A stretch of DNA of 64,000 nucleotides from Xylanibacter brevis ATCC 19188 (GCF_000621725.1 NZ_JHXM01000001.1:226796-290795); one strand, 5' to 3'. Positions 25,118 to 34,226 are shown, counted from the first letter of the stretch. Notes: generated by a model from the sequence alone, not told the origin. Numbers and translations are program-made.

Positions 25118-25532
25118 AGTGGCACTTTAAGGATGGAAAACAGCTGCTATTGCGGGGCAATAGTGGCCGTTTGGAATAGCAAGAGTGGCACTATTGGTGC
25201 CAATCTAGAGTCTAGAAACACTATTTCTAAAGTCTAGAATGGGCGGTTTTAGAGTCTAAAAGTGGCAGTTCTAAAGTCTAGAAATGGCAGTTCTAGAGTC
25301 TAGAACCAAAACAATAGTTTCTGTTCTAGCCCCTGGAAAGCCCACATCTAGCCGCTAGAACAGCCACTTCTAGGGGCTAAAACGACCGCGTCTAGCCCCT
25401 AGAATTGACCTTTCCAGGGGCTAGATGCGGAGCAAAAGTGCCACTATTGCAAGACAAAAGTGGCACTATTACACGACAATACCTAAGCTATGACTAGGCG
25501 AAAGTGCCACTATTAACAAGAATAGCGGCACT
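25118..25532. repeat. Phased 22-bp array of short palindromes (about 18 units)
   Basis: Short palindromes are centred at 25122, 25144, 25166, 25188, 25210, 25232, 25254, 25276, 25298, then after a 33-bp step at 25331, 25353, 25375, 25397, 25419, 25441, 25463, (25485), 25507 and 25528. Three core types occur: AGTGGCACT or AGTGCCACT at both ends, CTAG-AGT-CTAG (five units, 25205-25303), and CTAG-CCC/GGG-CTAG (five units, 25326-25424). Cores are 9-11 bp and the intervening 11-13 bp vary. The period is 22 bp throughout; the one irregular step is 1.5 periods, which keeps the helical phase. 22 is not a multiple of three, so this is not repeat-coding sequence. No family or function recognised; spacing resembles operator or iteron arrays. 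Confidence 0.8.
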
Positions 25533-25653
25533 TTTGTCAGTTCCTCCTTATATTTATTTATGAAGAGCCATCCGTTTTCAATCTCGTGGTCACGCCATGT
25601 TCACCACTATATTTCTATAGAGTCAATGGTATCGACCATTAGAAGCTGCTATT

Positions 25654-26202
25654 TCAACGAATATAGCAATCATCATAAGGAACTCTACCAAACATCATTT
25701 TCGCCCTTTGCATATACTCGTCCCAGTTATCTGCCACCTTCTTCAGAAGTTCCTTGCGCTCTTTCTCGTCATAGACAGCCTTTATCCACACATCAGTAAT
25801 GGTACGCTTAGTGCCATCGGGGAAGACATGCGTGAACTCTGCAAGCAAGATACGACTATTCAGAAACTTATAGGTGAAATAAGCATCTGTCTCCCACTGC
25901 GGCCCTGCCTGGTGCAGCGTTATCTTTTCATGATAAGTGTTGTCGCTGGTAACCTCATAATTACCAAAAAGCCACGGATTGAAATCAAAATCCTCATAGT
26001 GATTGTAATCAGCGGGATTTAAGTAAAAGCCGAACAAACGTCCATCGGGCATAAACACCTTACCAGCCGAGCCAATCATTATAATGCCAGGGCCTCTGTA
26101 TTCCACTTTCTGCCATACTCCGACCAAAGGATTGTTTTTACCGGCAAAAGACACCATTGAACACAATGCCATAACGGCAAACGAAAAAAGAAACTTTTTC
26201 AT
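25654..26202 (-). CDS. Secreted DUF4488-like (lipocalin-type) protein
   Basis: A 182-aa protein with signal peptide (MKKFLFSFAVMALCSMVSFAG). The mature start NPLVGVWQKVEY and later FGNYEVTSDNTYHEKI and RILLAEFTHVFPDGTKRTITDVWIKA follow the pattern of small lipocalin-like beta-barrel domains annotated DUF4488 in Bacteroidetes. Role unknown. It stands 118 bases downstream of the TonB-type gene on the same strand. Confidence 0.6.
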   Translation of the reverse strand: MKKFLFSFAVMALCSMVSFAGKNNPLVGVWQKVEYRGPGIIMIGSAGKVFMPDGRLFGFYLNPADYNHYEDFDFNPWLFGNYEVTSDNTYHEKITLHQAGPQWETDAYFTYKFLNSRILLAEFTHVFPDGTKRTITDVWIKAVYDEKERKELLKKVADNWDEYMQRAKMMFGRVPYDDCYIR

Positions 26203-26319
26203 GATTACAAATTGTTTTTAGTGATTATTGGTTTTTTATATTACACAAAATTCTTCGTCACTCCTTATTCACAATCTAAGGAGCTTGTCTTAGAGGTTGT
26301 TAGCTTTTGGCTCTCTATA

Positions 26320-27051
26320 TTATTTAAAAAGGATGGGTATCGTATATTTCACATTCACGAGGTGCCCTCTATGCATTCCCGGTTGCCACCTTGGCATGTG
26401 CTTAATAGCATACAAGACTACATTGTCTAGACAGGGACAGACACTCTGAATCACTTTCGGATTGCATACCTTGCCATCTTTCCTGACAACCACAGTCACA
26501 ACGACCCGTCCCGACAGCTTATGGGTTTTAGCATAAGTCGGGTAATACAAATTCTCTGTCAAGAATTTATTCATTCCCTCATCACCTCCAGGAAATGATG
26601 GAAAATGTTCGACAACACTCATAACATTATCTGCTGTCAGAGTCGAATCGATGCCATTATCCTCATCAATGTCGGTAACCATGTATGACGTCTTCTCTTT
26701 CTTGACCTGATAACGAATATCATGTTGACGTTCCCTTTCCGTGTTGAGGTCAGAAATAAAGTAAACAGAATACCAGTCTTTGCCTCGTGGGATAACCTTC
26801 AAAGTCGCCAAATCCGTTGGTGTGCGGTCATAGTTGTCATAGATAACAAAACAATGGCGTTCTTTATTCAACCTGTTTATTTTATCACAGCATGCTTCAG
26901 TCATATACTGGTTCAGATCAACAGAATTCGACGTGAGAATGTCTGTATATACATTTTTCAAAAACGCCACAGCTCCCTCATCAAACTTCTGAGCATAACT
27001 GCCACACACAGCCATACACAGCAAGCATATCAAAAAAAGTTTCTTGTTCAT
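26320..27051 (-). CDS. Secreted protein with TonB C-terminal domain
   Basis: A 243-aa protein: signal peptide (MNKKLFLICLLCMAVCGSYAQ), an N-terminal DUF3828/DUF4019-like domain (about 25-140), and a TonB C-terminal domain (FPGGDEGMNKFLTENLYYP, GRVVVTVVVRKDGKV, VLYAIKHMPRWQPG). There is no N-terminal transmembrane anchor or Pro-rich linker, so it is not a classical energy-transducing TonB; such stand-alone TonB_C proteins are common in Bacteroidetes and their role is unclear. A -7 TACATTTG lies at 27100-27107. Confidence 0.8.
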   Translation of the reverse strand: MNKKLFLICLLCMAVCGSYAQKFDEGAVAFLKNVYTDILTSNSVDLNQYMTEACCDKINRLNKERHCFVIYDNYDRTPTDLATLKVIPRGKDWYSVYFISDLNTERERQHDIRYQVKKEKTSYMVTDIDEDNGIDSTLTADNVMSVVEHFPSFPGGDEGMNKFLTENLYYPTYAKTHKLSGRVVVTVVVRKDGKVCNPKVIQSVCPCLDNVVLYAIKHMPRWQPGMHRGHLVNVKYTIPILFK

Positions 27052-27099
27052 TTGTTATTTATAGTTATTGGTTTTAATTGGTGTGATTAATATCTTGCT

Positions 27100-27107
27100 G
27101 CAAATGT
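27100..27107 (-). promoter_or_regulatory. -7 element upstream of the TonB_C gene
   Basis: TACATTTG on the minus strand, 49 bp before the start codon. A TTTTG lies 16-17 bp further upstream, closer than the usual 20 bp, so confidence is moderate. Confidence 0.45.
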
Positions 27108-27338
27108 AACAAAAAAGAGAATACCAAAATCGAATAAACAAAACAAATTTATAAGTCAAATAAGTCAAAAGCATGATTTGACCGGTATTTTTCCTTCTTT
27201 TACTCAATATTGTTGTTTTTCGTACCCATATCATTTTATACGCTAGTCACAACAATAGCAGCGCATTGATTCCGCAGAATAACTTCCCCATGAAAAAACG
27301 AACATTTCCGAACACGTAAACGAACCATTTTGAACATG

Positions 27339-27842
27339 AGTAACAAAAACCTCAAAAACCCGCTTCTGTTGTTGATGGTCCTTCGGCCCATCCGTTTGTT
27401 GCCAATGCTTCATCGAAGTCAAGCAAGCTTGCCTTCGCCACCGCATTACCCCCAAACCGCCTGACGGCTACAACAACAGAAGCGAAAAACCAAGAAAACC
27501 GCCTACGGCTTGGTAAATATTAACTGTGAGTAAGGCTTTAGGAGTCAGATTGGTGTATCGCAAAACCTATGCAATTGCAACTGAGCCCACTAAATTTCTA
27601 CTGAGCCAGAATTACACCCTCCCTTGGGAGGGCCGGGGTGGGGTTCCTTCTGGAGGGCCGGGGTGGGGTTCGGTTTTCAGGACCGAAGGTCCGTGGTTTT
27701 TCCTTTGTGAGACAGAAGCCCCAAAGGGGGCATGGTGTCAGTGGGAAGCCTGATGTGAACTTGTTCACAAGAAGGATTACCACTGGCAACATGAAAATCT
27801 CGACAGAGATTTCTGACTCACAAAGGGGTTTTCTCGGTTTTT
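27339..27842. repeat. ~0.5-kb dispersed repeat, copy 1
   Basis: Nearly identical to 32272-32711, same orientation. Landmarks are the inverted pair CTTCTGTTGTTG/CAACAACAGAAG bounding the first ~125 bp, then small hairpins (GGACCGAAGGTCC, TGTGAACTTGTTCACA). This copy has an extra ~65 bp with a duplicated GC-rich block (about 27617-27670). Small reading frames across it are repeated too but look non-coding. Confidence 0.7.
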
Positions 27843-27887
27843 GTTCAATCTTTAGTTATTGATTATCCAAGATACACATTGATGTAA

Positions 27888-28541
27888 TTACGTGATTTCG
27901 CGAATACGCTTATCGAATTCTTTCGCAGTACCTCTTTCGGAGAATATTTTCCGCATCAATCGCTTTCTCACCACCGACACATTCTTGGATGATGGATAGT
28001 CCATCAGAGTCAACATCTCTTTGGGTTTGAATCCCAACCTTATCAACAGACACAGACGATATTCCTCTTCGCTGATATTATTCTCGTCACCATAAATCGT
28101 GGCAAAAAAGCTTGGAATCTCGCTGTTGATCATATCATGCAATGCCATCCATTCGTCAGGTGTCGGAGTCAATGACGGATTCAAGAGTATCTCGCGAAAA
28201 CGAAGGTATATCGGAGTGGCGTGCATACGACGCATCAGAGAATCGTCAAGCCGATTGTCTGAAGCCTTTTCATGGCATAACTTTTCATGTTTCAGTCTTG
28301 AGACGAGCGCACTATTCTCTTCTTCCAATTTGCAGTAGCGCTGCTCGTTTAAGGCCAGCTGTCTGCGTTGCTGCAGAACCTGCACACTCAGTTCTCGGAC
28401 AGACGCATGATACAATTGTTCGCGTGATCTGTATCGCAACCAGCTTGCATGAAGTTTTGTCGTCAAATAGGAAGCAACGACGATGATTACTGCTATCGCC
28501 TCGTAAACAGCTTTTGGATGGTCTGCTAAAAAGTTTTCCAT
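27888..28541 (-). CDS. Membrane-anchored regulator with coiled coil and C-terminal HTH
   Basis: A 217-aa protein. Residues 14-28 form one transmembrane segment (AIAVIIVVASYLTT), residues about 38-95 are heptad-rich and likely coiled coil (QVLQQRRQLALNEQRYCKLEEEN), and the C-terminal 65 residues (ISEEEYRLCLLIRLGFKPKEM, SSKNVSVVRKRLMRKIF) resemble the LuxR-like HTH at the end of Bacteroidetes TPR-type membrane regulators. The usual TPR or sensor part is missing. It is transcribed away from the M16 genes' terminator and lies between the two 0.5-kb repeats. It may regulate the M16 pair; this is a guess from position. Confidence 0.65.
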   Translation of the reverse strand: MENFLADHPKAVYEAIAVIIVVASYLTTKLHASWLRYRSREQLYHASVRELSVQVLQQRRQLALNEQRYCKLEEENSALVSRLKHEKLCHEKASDNRLDDSLMRRMHATPIYLRFREILLNPSLTPTPDEWMALHDMINSEIPSFFATIYGDENNISEEEYRLCLLIRLGFKPKEMLTLMDYPSSKNVSVVRKRLMRKIFSERGTAKEFDKRIREIT

Positions 28542-28564
28542 TAAAGTTTTTAGTTATATTGCTG

Positions 28565-28596
28565 CAAAGTTACGAACTTTTATACATCCATGCAAG
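28565..28596 (-). promoter_or_regulatory. Promoter of the HTH regulator gene
   Basis: -7 TAACTTTG at 28565-28572 and a 3-of-4 match (CTTG) to the -33 element at 28593-28596 with 20-bp spacing, 24 bp before the start codon at 28541. Confidence 0.55.
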
Positions 28597-28796
28597 AAAA
28601 AAGCAATTTGTATAACCGCTTTTCCGGTAATACATCATTATACAAAATCATACCATCCAATATGTCAGTCCATTACAAGAAAGAGGAATTAAGGCAGAGC
28701 AAGAAAATGTATAACCAAAAAAAAGGGGAAAACAGCTATTTTTCCAGACGAGAACCACGAAAATACTTCATCATCGGTTCAAGAAACATCAAGATT

Positions 28797-28832
28797 AAGC
28801 TGGCCCACCATCATACTCCGGTGAGCCAGCTT
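28797..28832 (-). terminator. Terminator of the M16 operon
   Basis: Stem AAGCTGGC/GCCAGCTT extended by CACC/GGTG (28797-28832), just 3 bases after the stop of the M16 gene at 28836. The following minus-strand sequence TTAATCTT is only moderately T-rich. Confidence 0.65.
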
Positions 28833-28835
28833 CTC

Positions 28836-30314
28836 TTACTTTTCCATTTGCTCAAAATGCTGCAAGACGGATTCCAACTTCGCCTTGATGTCGGCATCGG
28901 GATATCCATAGGGTGTGGAGCACACAATCCTCAAATCATAATCTTTGAAAATGGCCCTACCATAGTCCATCATTTCCTGAGCACTGACTTCATTGAAGAA
29001 ATAGTTATACGCTAGTTCCATCTTGAGAAGGGGCGAGGAATAGACAAAGTTGTTCTTAATCATGGAATGAGTATCCAACACTACATATTTAGGAAGATTT
29101 TCCATCACCTTCTGTTGCTGTTCCTTCAACTTCTCTGCCGGCAAAGAGTCTATGTTAATCTGTATTCCATCATGAATGAGGTTATCCAGCTTTTTCGCTA
29201 AGTTATCGATAAAGTCTGTGAATTGTGTTTTGCTGGCATAAGGGTCTAAGCCCTTCTTACAAGTCAGTCCAAACACAGGCCTTTCAAGATACTTGTTATT
29301 TTCCTCCACGAAAGGCATGGCTGTACCCATGAAAGATAATTTCAGAATATCGCAGTAGCGATAGCGTGATATGGACTGTCTGAGATCATCCAGGGTTGCT
29401 AATCCCAAACGCATATCGCACGGTTGCACGAAGAAGAACTTGACGACACATTCCGGATTATTTGACTTCACAAATAGCAGTTTCTTGTCGCTTAATGCCT
29501 TCACGTTGCTCTCAGGAGCTGGCGCACTTGGACGGTTGCCGAATTTCTGCTTTATCATATCAACGACATTGGCAGGTGCTTTTCCAAACACATAGAGGCA
29601 CTGATTCTGCGGGATATACCATTTCTGGTAGTATGCCTCCAGCTGCTGAAGGGTGATACGACGAATACTCTCTATTTGTCTGGTAGTCTTTTCTTCCAGA
29701 GTCGTTCCTTCAACAAACATGGCTATCATGCCGTCTGACTCGGCTTTAGAAAGATCGTATGTACCATTAGTAATCTCATTCACGAGCAGTTCTTTCTGGT
29801 GTTCCAGTTCCGACTCAGAGAAATGGGCTGCACCACCGATGGCTGACAACAAATCCATACACGATGCTACATAGGCCTGTTCTTTTTTCAACTGAAACAA
29901 GCAAAACTCCGTACATCTGTTATCGATTTCTGAATGGTAGGCAGGAACACCGGGAGTCAGCCCCCAAAATTTTTCTTTCCGTTCCAACTTCAGACCTTCA
30001 AGTCTGTTTTTCAGCATGCCGTCTGTTCCTACAGAGAGATTTTCAGAGGCGAGCATTCTTTTCAGCAGGAGCGAGATGCCTGGCGCTTCCACATCATCGT
30101 CGGTTCCCGATTTCTGAATGAGCCTCATCTCCAGCTCATTGCCAGGCCTGTTATTATTGCAAATATAATAGCGAAAGCCATTGTCCAGGATACCCTGGTA
30201 GATATTAGACGAGTCGGTCACCAGAAAATCCTCATATCTGACATTCTCGGACTGGGCCAACACTTGAATGGCGAAACAAAAAACGACCGAGAAAAGAAAC
30301 AGTTTCGTTTTCAT
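28836..30314 (-). CDS. M16-family (insulinase-type) protein with degenerate active site
   Basis: A 492-aa secreted M16 homologue (signal peptide MKTKLFLFSVVFCFAIQVLAQ). The N-terminal segment ILDNGFRYYICNN then LEMRLIQKSG aligns with the partner encoded upstream, but where that protein has HFVEH this one reads LLLKR (about residues 82-86), so the zinc ligands and catalytic Glu are gone. The downstream helix with ELEHQKELLVNEI is kept. M16B proteases often work as pairs of one active and one inactive subunit, as in mitochondrial processing peptidase, and this gene follows the active one by 42 bases. The start at 30314 is preferred over 30326 because it gives a clean leader. Confidence 0.85.
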   Translation of the reverse strand: MKTKLFLFSVVFCFAIQVLAQSENVRYEDFLVTDSSNIYQGILDNGFRYYICNNNRPGNELEMRLIQKSGTDDDVEAPGISLLLKRMLASENLSVGTDGMLKNRLEGLKLERKEKFWGLTPGVPAYHSEIDNRCTEFCLFQLKKEQAYVASCMDLLSAIGGAAHFSESELEHQKELLVNEITNGTYDLSKAESDGMIAMFVEGTTLEEKTTRQIESIRRITLQQLEAYYQKWYIPQNQCLYVFGKAPANVVDMIKQKFGNRPSAPAPESNVKALSDKKLLFVKSNNPECVVKFFFVQPCDMRLGLATLDDLRQSISRYRYCDILKLSFMGTAMPFVEENNKYLERPVFGLTCKKGLDPYASKTQFTDFIDNLAKKLDNLIHDGIQINIDSLPAEKLKEQQQKVMENLPKYVVLDTHSMIKNNFVYSSPLLKMELAYNYFFNEVSAQEMMDYGRAIFKDYDLRIVCSTPYGYPDADIKAKLESVLQHFEQMEK

Positions 30315-30356
30315 CATGATAATCAAAAGCTTTTTTATAGTTAAGACTGAATCAGG

Positions 30357-31814
30357 TTAATTATTATATTGTCTCAGAAGAGCATTCAACTTCTCAGAAA
30401 TCTCACGCTCGGGATAGCCGTATGGCAGGATACACTCTATCTTTAAGCCAGACTTTTTGAGAAACTGCTTGCAATAATCCGACACATCTTTGCCGCTGAG
30501 TTCATACGACCAGTAAGCGTCGGTGTCTTCCTGCTTGTAGAGTGGCAAGGAATAAATGGCGCATTCACTTATAGGCGTTACAGGATCAATGGTGTTGTCC
30601 TTGCCGTCGCCCTCTTGCAATTTCTTCAGTGCCTGCGCACGTTGCAGCGCAAACTCTTTCTTGTTAAGCATATCCTTAGGCATTTTTATCTGTACGCCAT
30701 TGTTGCGAATGTCATCGAGGATGTTTGCCACGCTATCGGCGAGAGCTATCAAGCCGCCATCTGCGTCCTCGCCATTGATGCTGTATGTATATTGCATCAG
30801 TAAAGAGAAACGATCTTCCAAACGATAGCCAACAACCAAAGCCAGATCGTCACTTGCTCTCTTCGTCATTCTGTCATGTAGTGCAGAACAACTTTTTTTC
30901 AGCGCAAAGTAGTCTTTAAAAAACTTGGGGGTCTCTTTCTCTGACTGAGTCAGAAGAGGCTGTGTGAACGTTAGCTTGATTCTGAATTCCGCTTTCCCGT
31001 GTCTTTCTATCATCAGATTCTGCTTACTAAAGTCACTTACCGCCACTGCAGGGGTCGGCATGCTTGGACGACTGCCGAATTTACGCTTTATCATGTCCTC
31101 CACCCCATCGGTGACATCACCTATCAGCACAAGGCACTGATGCTGTGGCTGATACCATGTGTTATAGAAGTTCTCAAGCTGAGACCGTGTCATCCTCTTT
31201 GTGCCGTCCAGCCTCATCTGGTGGCATTCGTCGGGAGTGCTTCCTAACAAGAAAACGGCTTCAGAAGCATCTGCCTGTCTGGCAAAGACATTAAAATATC
31301 TGTTGTACACCTCATTATACATCCTTTCTCTCTGTTCTTCCAAGTCCATGGCACAGATACTGGCGCCACCGGCAATATCAGAGAGTATCTCCATGCAAGA
31401 ATCAACATACGCCTCGTCAGTTCTAGTGCTCACTAAGTCATATTCCGTAAACGTCCTATTAGTATGGGCGTTGAAGTTCATGCCGTAGTCCATACCAAGC
31501 TTATTAAGATAGCTTCTTAACGTATCTCCTGTTGCCATCACTCGGTTAGCGGTCAGCATCATGTGCTCCACGAAATGCGAACACTCTACCGTTTCTCCAT
31601 CTTGCAAGAATCCGGTTTTCTGTATCAGGGACATTTGCAGGCTTCCCATTGGTTGCTTTTGTATAAAATACCGAAAGCCATTGTCCAGCGTTCTACAAAT
31701 AACACGTGAAGAATCCTTCCAGAGAAAATCTTCATACTTAACCTTTTCTGTTTTCGCCATTGCCTGTAATCCCAGAAAACAGACAAGCAAGAGTAACAGT
31801 TTATTTGTCTTCAT
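30357..31814 (-). CDS. M16-family zinc peptidase, active-type
   Basis: A 485-aa secreted peptidase (signal peptide MKTNKLLLLLVCFLGLQAMA). The inverted zinc motif HFVEH is at residues 80-84 in the context ETVECSHFVEHMML, and the third ligand is expected in LEEQRERMYNEVYN about 75 residues later. A C-terminal M16 domain includes FYNTWYQPQHQCLVLIGDV. Length suits the two-domain M16B type. Likely degrades peptides in the periplasm or at the outer membrane. It is the first gene of a two-gene operon with its degenerate paralogue; a full promoter lies at 32040-32071 with a leader of about 220 nt. Confidence 0.88.
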   Translation of the reverse strand: MKTNKLLLLLVCFLGLQAMAKTEKVKYEDFLWKDSSRVICRTLDNGFRYFIQKQPMGSLQMSLIQKTGFLQDGETVECSHFVEHMMLTANRVMATGDTLRSYLNKLGMDYGMNFNAHTNRTFTEYDLVSTRTDEAYVDSCMEILSDIAGGASICAMDLEEQRERMYNEVYNRYFNVFARQADASEAVFLLGSTPDECHQMRLDGTKRMTRSQLENFYNTWYQPQHQCLVLIGDVTDGVEDMIKRKFGSRPSMPTPAVAVSDFSKQNLMIERHGKAEFRIKLTFTQPLLTQSEKETPKFFKDYFALKKSCSALHDRMTKRASDDLALVVGYRLEDRFSLLMQYTYSINGEDADGGLIALADSVANILDDIRNNGVQIKMPKDMLNKKEFALQRAQALKKLQEGDGKDNTIDPVTPISECAIYSLPLYKQEDTDAYWSYELSGKDVSDYCKQFLKKSGLKIECILPYGYPEREISEKLNALLRQYNN

Positions 31815-32271
31815 AAGTTTTAGTTTTTATATCCTAATCGTTGGTTATAGATACACAGTGGTTGTGAAAAGAAGAGAACAGCTCCCATCTTTCCATTCAG
31901 CAATCCGCAGTTTGACATGAAACTGGAGTACAACATCAATCGGCGTGCGATTGACGACAGCTCAGCTGACGCGCTAAGGTTTTTAATATTGGTCATTATT
32001 ACTTGTATTTAGGTTGACAATTTAGCAATTGGTCGGGTACAAAAGTAGAAACAATTATTGAATCAGCCAAAGGTTTTTCCAATAAAAAATCGAACATTTT
32101 CGAACATTTTTGAACACGTAAAATGAACATTCGGCGAATTCTTCGATGAAACCGATGTTTTTTGAAGCAAAAAGAAATCGCTATCAAGCACCTTTTTTAT
32201 ATAGAAAATCGAGAAAAACATGATATTTTTTCTTTCCATCCCACCCCAAGCAAGCTCTTCAGCCATTTTTT
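31815..32271. other. Intergenic region with long M16 leader
   Basis: No gene is seen. It contains the M16 operon promoter and a predicted leader of about 220 nt with a perfect 7-bp hairpin TCAATCG/CGATTGA (31936-31954). The rest (32072-32271) is A+T-rich and shares GAACATTTT-type tracts with the stretch before the other 0.5-kb repeat (27295-27340), so the repeat's flanks are partly homologous too. Confidence 0.5.
32040..32071 (-). promoter_or_regulatory. Promoter of the M16 operon
   Basis: -33 TTTG at 32068-32071, exactly 20 bp spacer, -7 TACTTTTG at 32040-32047 on the minus strand: a full match to the Bacteroidetes consensus. Confidence 0.75.
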
Positions 32272-32711
32272 AGTAACAAAAACCTCAAAAACCCGCTTCT
32301 GTTGTTGATGGTCCTTTGGCCCATCTGTTTGTTGCCAATGCTTCATCGAAGCCAAGCAAGCTTGCCTTCGCCGCCGCATTACCACCAAACCGCCTGACGG
32401 CTACAACAACAGAAGCGAAAAACCAAGAAAACCGCCTACGGCTTGGTAAATATTAACTGTGAGTAAGGCTTTAGAAGTCAAATTGGAAAGGACAGAATTA
32501 CTCCCTCCCTCGGGAGGGCCGGGGCGGGGTTCCCCCATTGGTTTTCAGGACCGAAGGTCCGTGGTTTTTCCTTTGTGAGACAGAAAGCCCCGAAGGGGGC
32601 ATGGTGTCAGTGGGAAGCCTGATGTGAACTTGTTCACAAGAAGGATTACCACTGGCAACATGAAAATCTCGACAGAGATTTCTGGCTCACAAAGGGGTTT
32701 TTCTGGTTTTT
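32272..32711. repeat. ~0.5-kb dispersed repeat, copy 2
   Basis: Direct repeat of 27339-27842 lacking its ~65-bp internal duplication. The two copies enclose the HTH regulator and the M16 pair (about 4.4 kb between them). No transposase or intact ORF of a known family lies inside. Confidence 0.7.
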
Positions 32712-32830
32712 TTCTATAAAACAAGCGAAAAATGAAAGGTCTCAGAAAGCTGCATTTATCGGTTTTTGTTCAACAAACACAGACTGAAGACGAACCACTA
32801 AGGCGGTGCCGATTGGACTGAGACAAAAAA

Positions 32831-32861
32831 TCGGGCTCCATACCTTTTGGCTGGAGCCCGA
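32831..32861 (-). terminator. Rho-independent terminator of the SusC-SusD-SusE-GH43 operon
   Basis: Perfect 10-bp stem TCGGGCTCCA/TGGAGCCCGA (32831-32840 with 32852-32861) followed on the minus strand by six T residues, 28 bp past the GH43 stop. Confidence 0.88.
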
Positions 32862-32889
32862 CAAACATCGAGATATCGCTGTGCGATAG

Positions 32890-34137
32890 TTATCCTTTGA
32901 CGATCTTTTTAGACTGATGACCGTGCTTGTTTTGTACTTCGATGACATACATGCCTGAGGGCATCTGCGAGGCATCCACGATGATGGTGCCCGTGCCGGA
33001 GCCCTTGAGCTTCTGCACGCCATTGGCACTGACCAGGCGCCAGGTGTAGGGCTGACTGTCGGGGCTCTCTATGCGATACATGCCCTGTGCCTCGGTGGGC
33101 AGGAAGAGGAACTCGTCGTCGGCCGAAGCAGAGACATTGTCGATGCCAGCAGCAGCGCCAAAGAGGGGCTCCTCGGCCTCGGTAGAGGGCATCGAGTGTG
33201 CAATAGAGGGCCAGCCGTCTTTTTTCCATACGATGCGGTCCAGATAGGTGACGCGACCCTGGTTGACATTGTCGGCAGGGAAGCCATGATAGAGCACCCA
33301 GGTCTGTCCGGCCTCGTCCTCGACAAACTCGGAGCAATGGCCGGGACCATAGACCTCAGGACTCTTTTGGAGCAGAAGTGTGAAATTGTCGCCAACGGCA
33401 GTACGTCCGTTGCGGTCGAGATAGGGTCCAAAGATATCTGTTGCACGCGTCATCACCAATCGGTAGGTGCTGTTGGCACCCTCGCAGCACGAGCCTGCCG
33501 AGCCGATGAGGTAGAAGTAGCCATCGTGCTTGACAATCATCGTGGCCTCGATCAGTCCGCCGGCAATCTTCTTGGGTGTGCAGCCCTCCTTGATGGCCAG
33601 TCCATCCTCGGTGAGCTCCACGCCATAGATGTCGTGGAACGAGCCCCAGAACAGATAGTTGTGGCCGTCGTCCTCGATGAAGAAGGGGTCTATGCAGTTT
33701 TCGATGCCAATCTCGCTGGAGAGGAATAGCTTGTGGGCGCTGTGGAAGCCGCCGTCGGGACGGCTGCTGACAGCCACGCCAATGCCGTTCTCCCAGGTCT
33801 TGCCCCACTCCGACTTGGAGTAGTAGAGCACGTACTGACCATTGATATAGTTGATGTCGGGCGCCCAGATGCCGCCATTGGGACAGTAGTCCATGGGTCG
33901 TGTGGCGTCGGTGAAGGCCGTGCCGGCATAGCGCCAGTTCACCAGGTTCTTAGAGCGATAGATGGGCACGTTGTGGGTGTCTTCGGTGGCATAAAGGTAG
34001 AAGTAGCCATCGGAAGCCTTGATGACGCTGGGGTCTGGCAGACTGCGATTGATGACGGGGTTGTAATAGTAGTCTTGCGCCATGCTGAGCGACAGCTGGC
34101 AGCAGACAAGTGATAATGCAACAAAGAATCTTTTCAT
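32890..34137 (-). CDS. GH43-family glycosidase with T9SS C-terminal sorting domain
   Basis: A 415-aa secreted glycosidase (signal peptide MKRFFVALSLVCCQLSLSMAQ). GH43 five-bladed propeller landmarks are the base Asp in RSLPDPSVIKA, the middle Asp in IENCIDPFFIED, and the acid Glu in GGLIEATMIVKHDGYFYL; GGIWAPDINYINGQYVLYYS is also typical. The last ~75 residues (WRLVSANGVQKL, SGMYVIEVQNKHG, KKIVKG) form a type A T9SS sorting domain, so export to the cell surface is likely. GH43 enzymes remove arabinofuranosyl, xylosyl or galactofuranosyl residues; the exact specificity cannot be read here. Last gene of the SusCDE operon. Confidence 0.88.
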   Translation of the reverse strand: MKRFFVALSLVCCQLSLSMAQDYYYNPVINRSLPDPSVIKASDGYFYLYATEDTHNVPIYRSKNLVNWRYAGTAFTDATRPMDYCPNGGIWAPDINYINGQYVLYYSKSEWGKTWENGIGVAVSSRPDGGFHSAHKLFLSSEIGIENCIDPFFIEDDGHNYLFWGSFHDIYGVELTEDGLAIKEGCTPKKIAGGLIEATMIVKHDGYFYLIGSAGSCCEGANSTYRLVMTRATDIFGPYLDRNGRTAVGDNFTLLLQKSPEVYGPGHCSEFVEDEAGQTWVLYHGFPADNVNQGRVTYLDRIVWKKDGWPSIAHSMPSTEAEEPLFGAAAGIDNVSASADDEFLFLPTEAQGMYRIESPDSQPYTWRLVSANGVQKLKGSGTGTIIVDASQMPSGMYVIEVQNKHGHQSKKIVKG

Positions 34138-34226
34138 TATATTAATTTAAGGGGGAGTTAAGAAATGGAAGCCGAAGGGGAATGATGTGTTTCCCCTTCA
34201 ACTCCCAATTATACTCCAGTTATAAC

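Noticed and set aside
25052..25237. Coding frame starting MRFFARILAKKSKTF (also at 9784)
   Set aside because: It lies across the A+T-rich repeat module and the array start; the shared part is due to repeat identity, and the downstream part diverges completely.
25118..25532. CRISPR array
   Set aside because: Unit length 22 bp, repeat cores of 9-11 bp that vary in type, no unique spacers of 30 bp or more and no cas genes nearby.
27243..27455. Frames in the 0.5-kb repeats (also 32197-32388) with MKHWQQTDGPKDHQQQ
   Set aside because: They are repeated only because the DNA is repeated, with different ends and no family features.
28590..29015. Plus-strand ORF of 141 codons
   Set aside because: Mostly antisense to the M16 gene and through its terminator; no start context or family signal.
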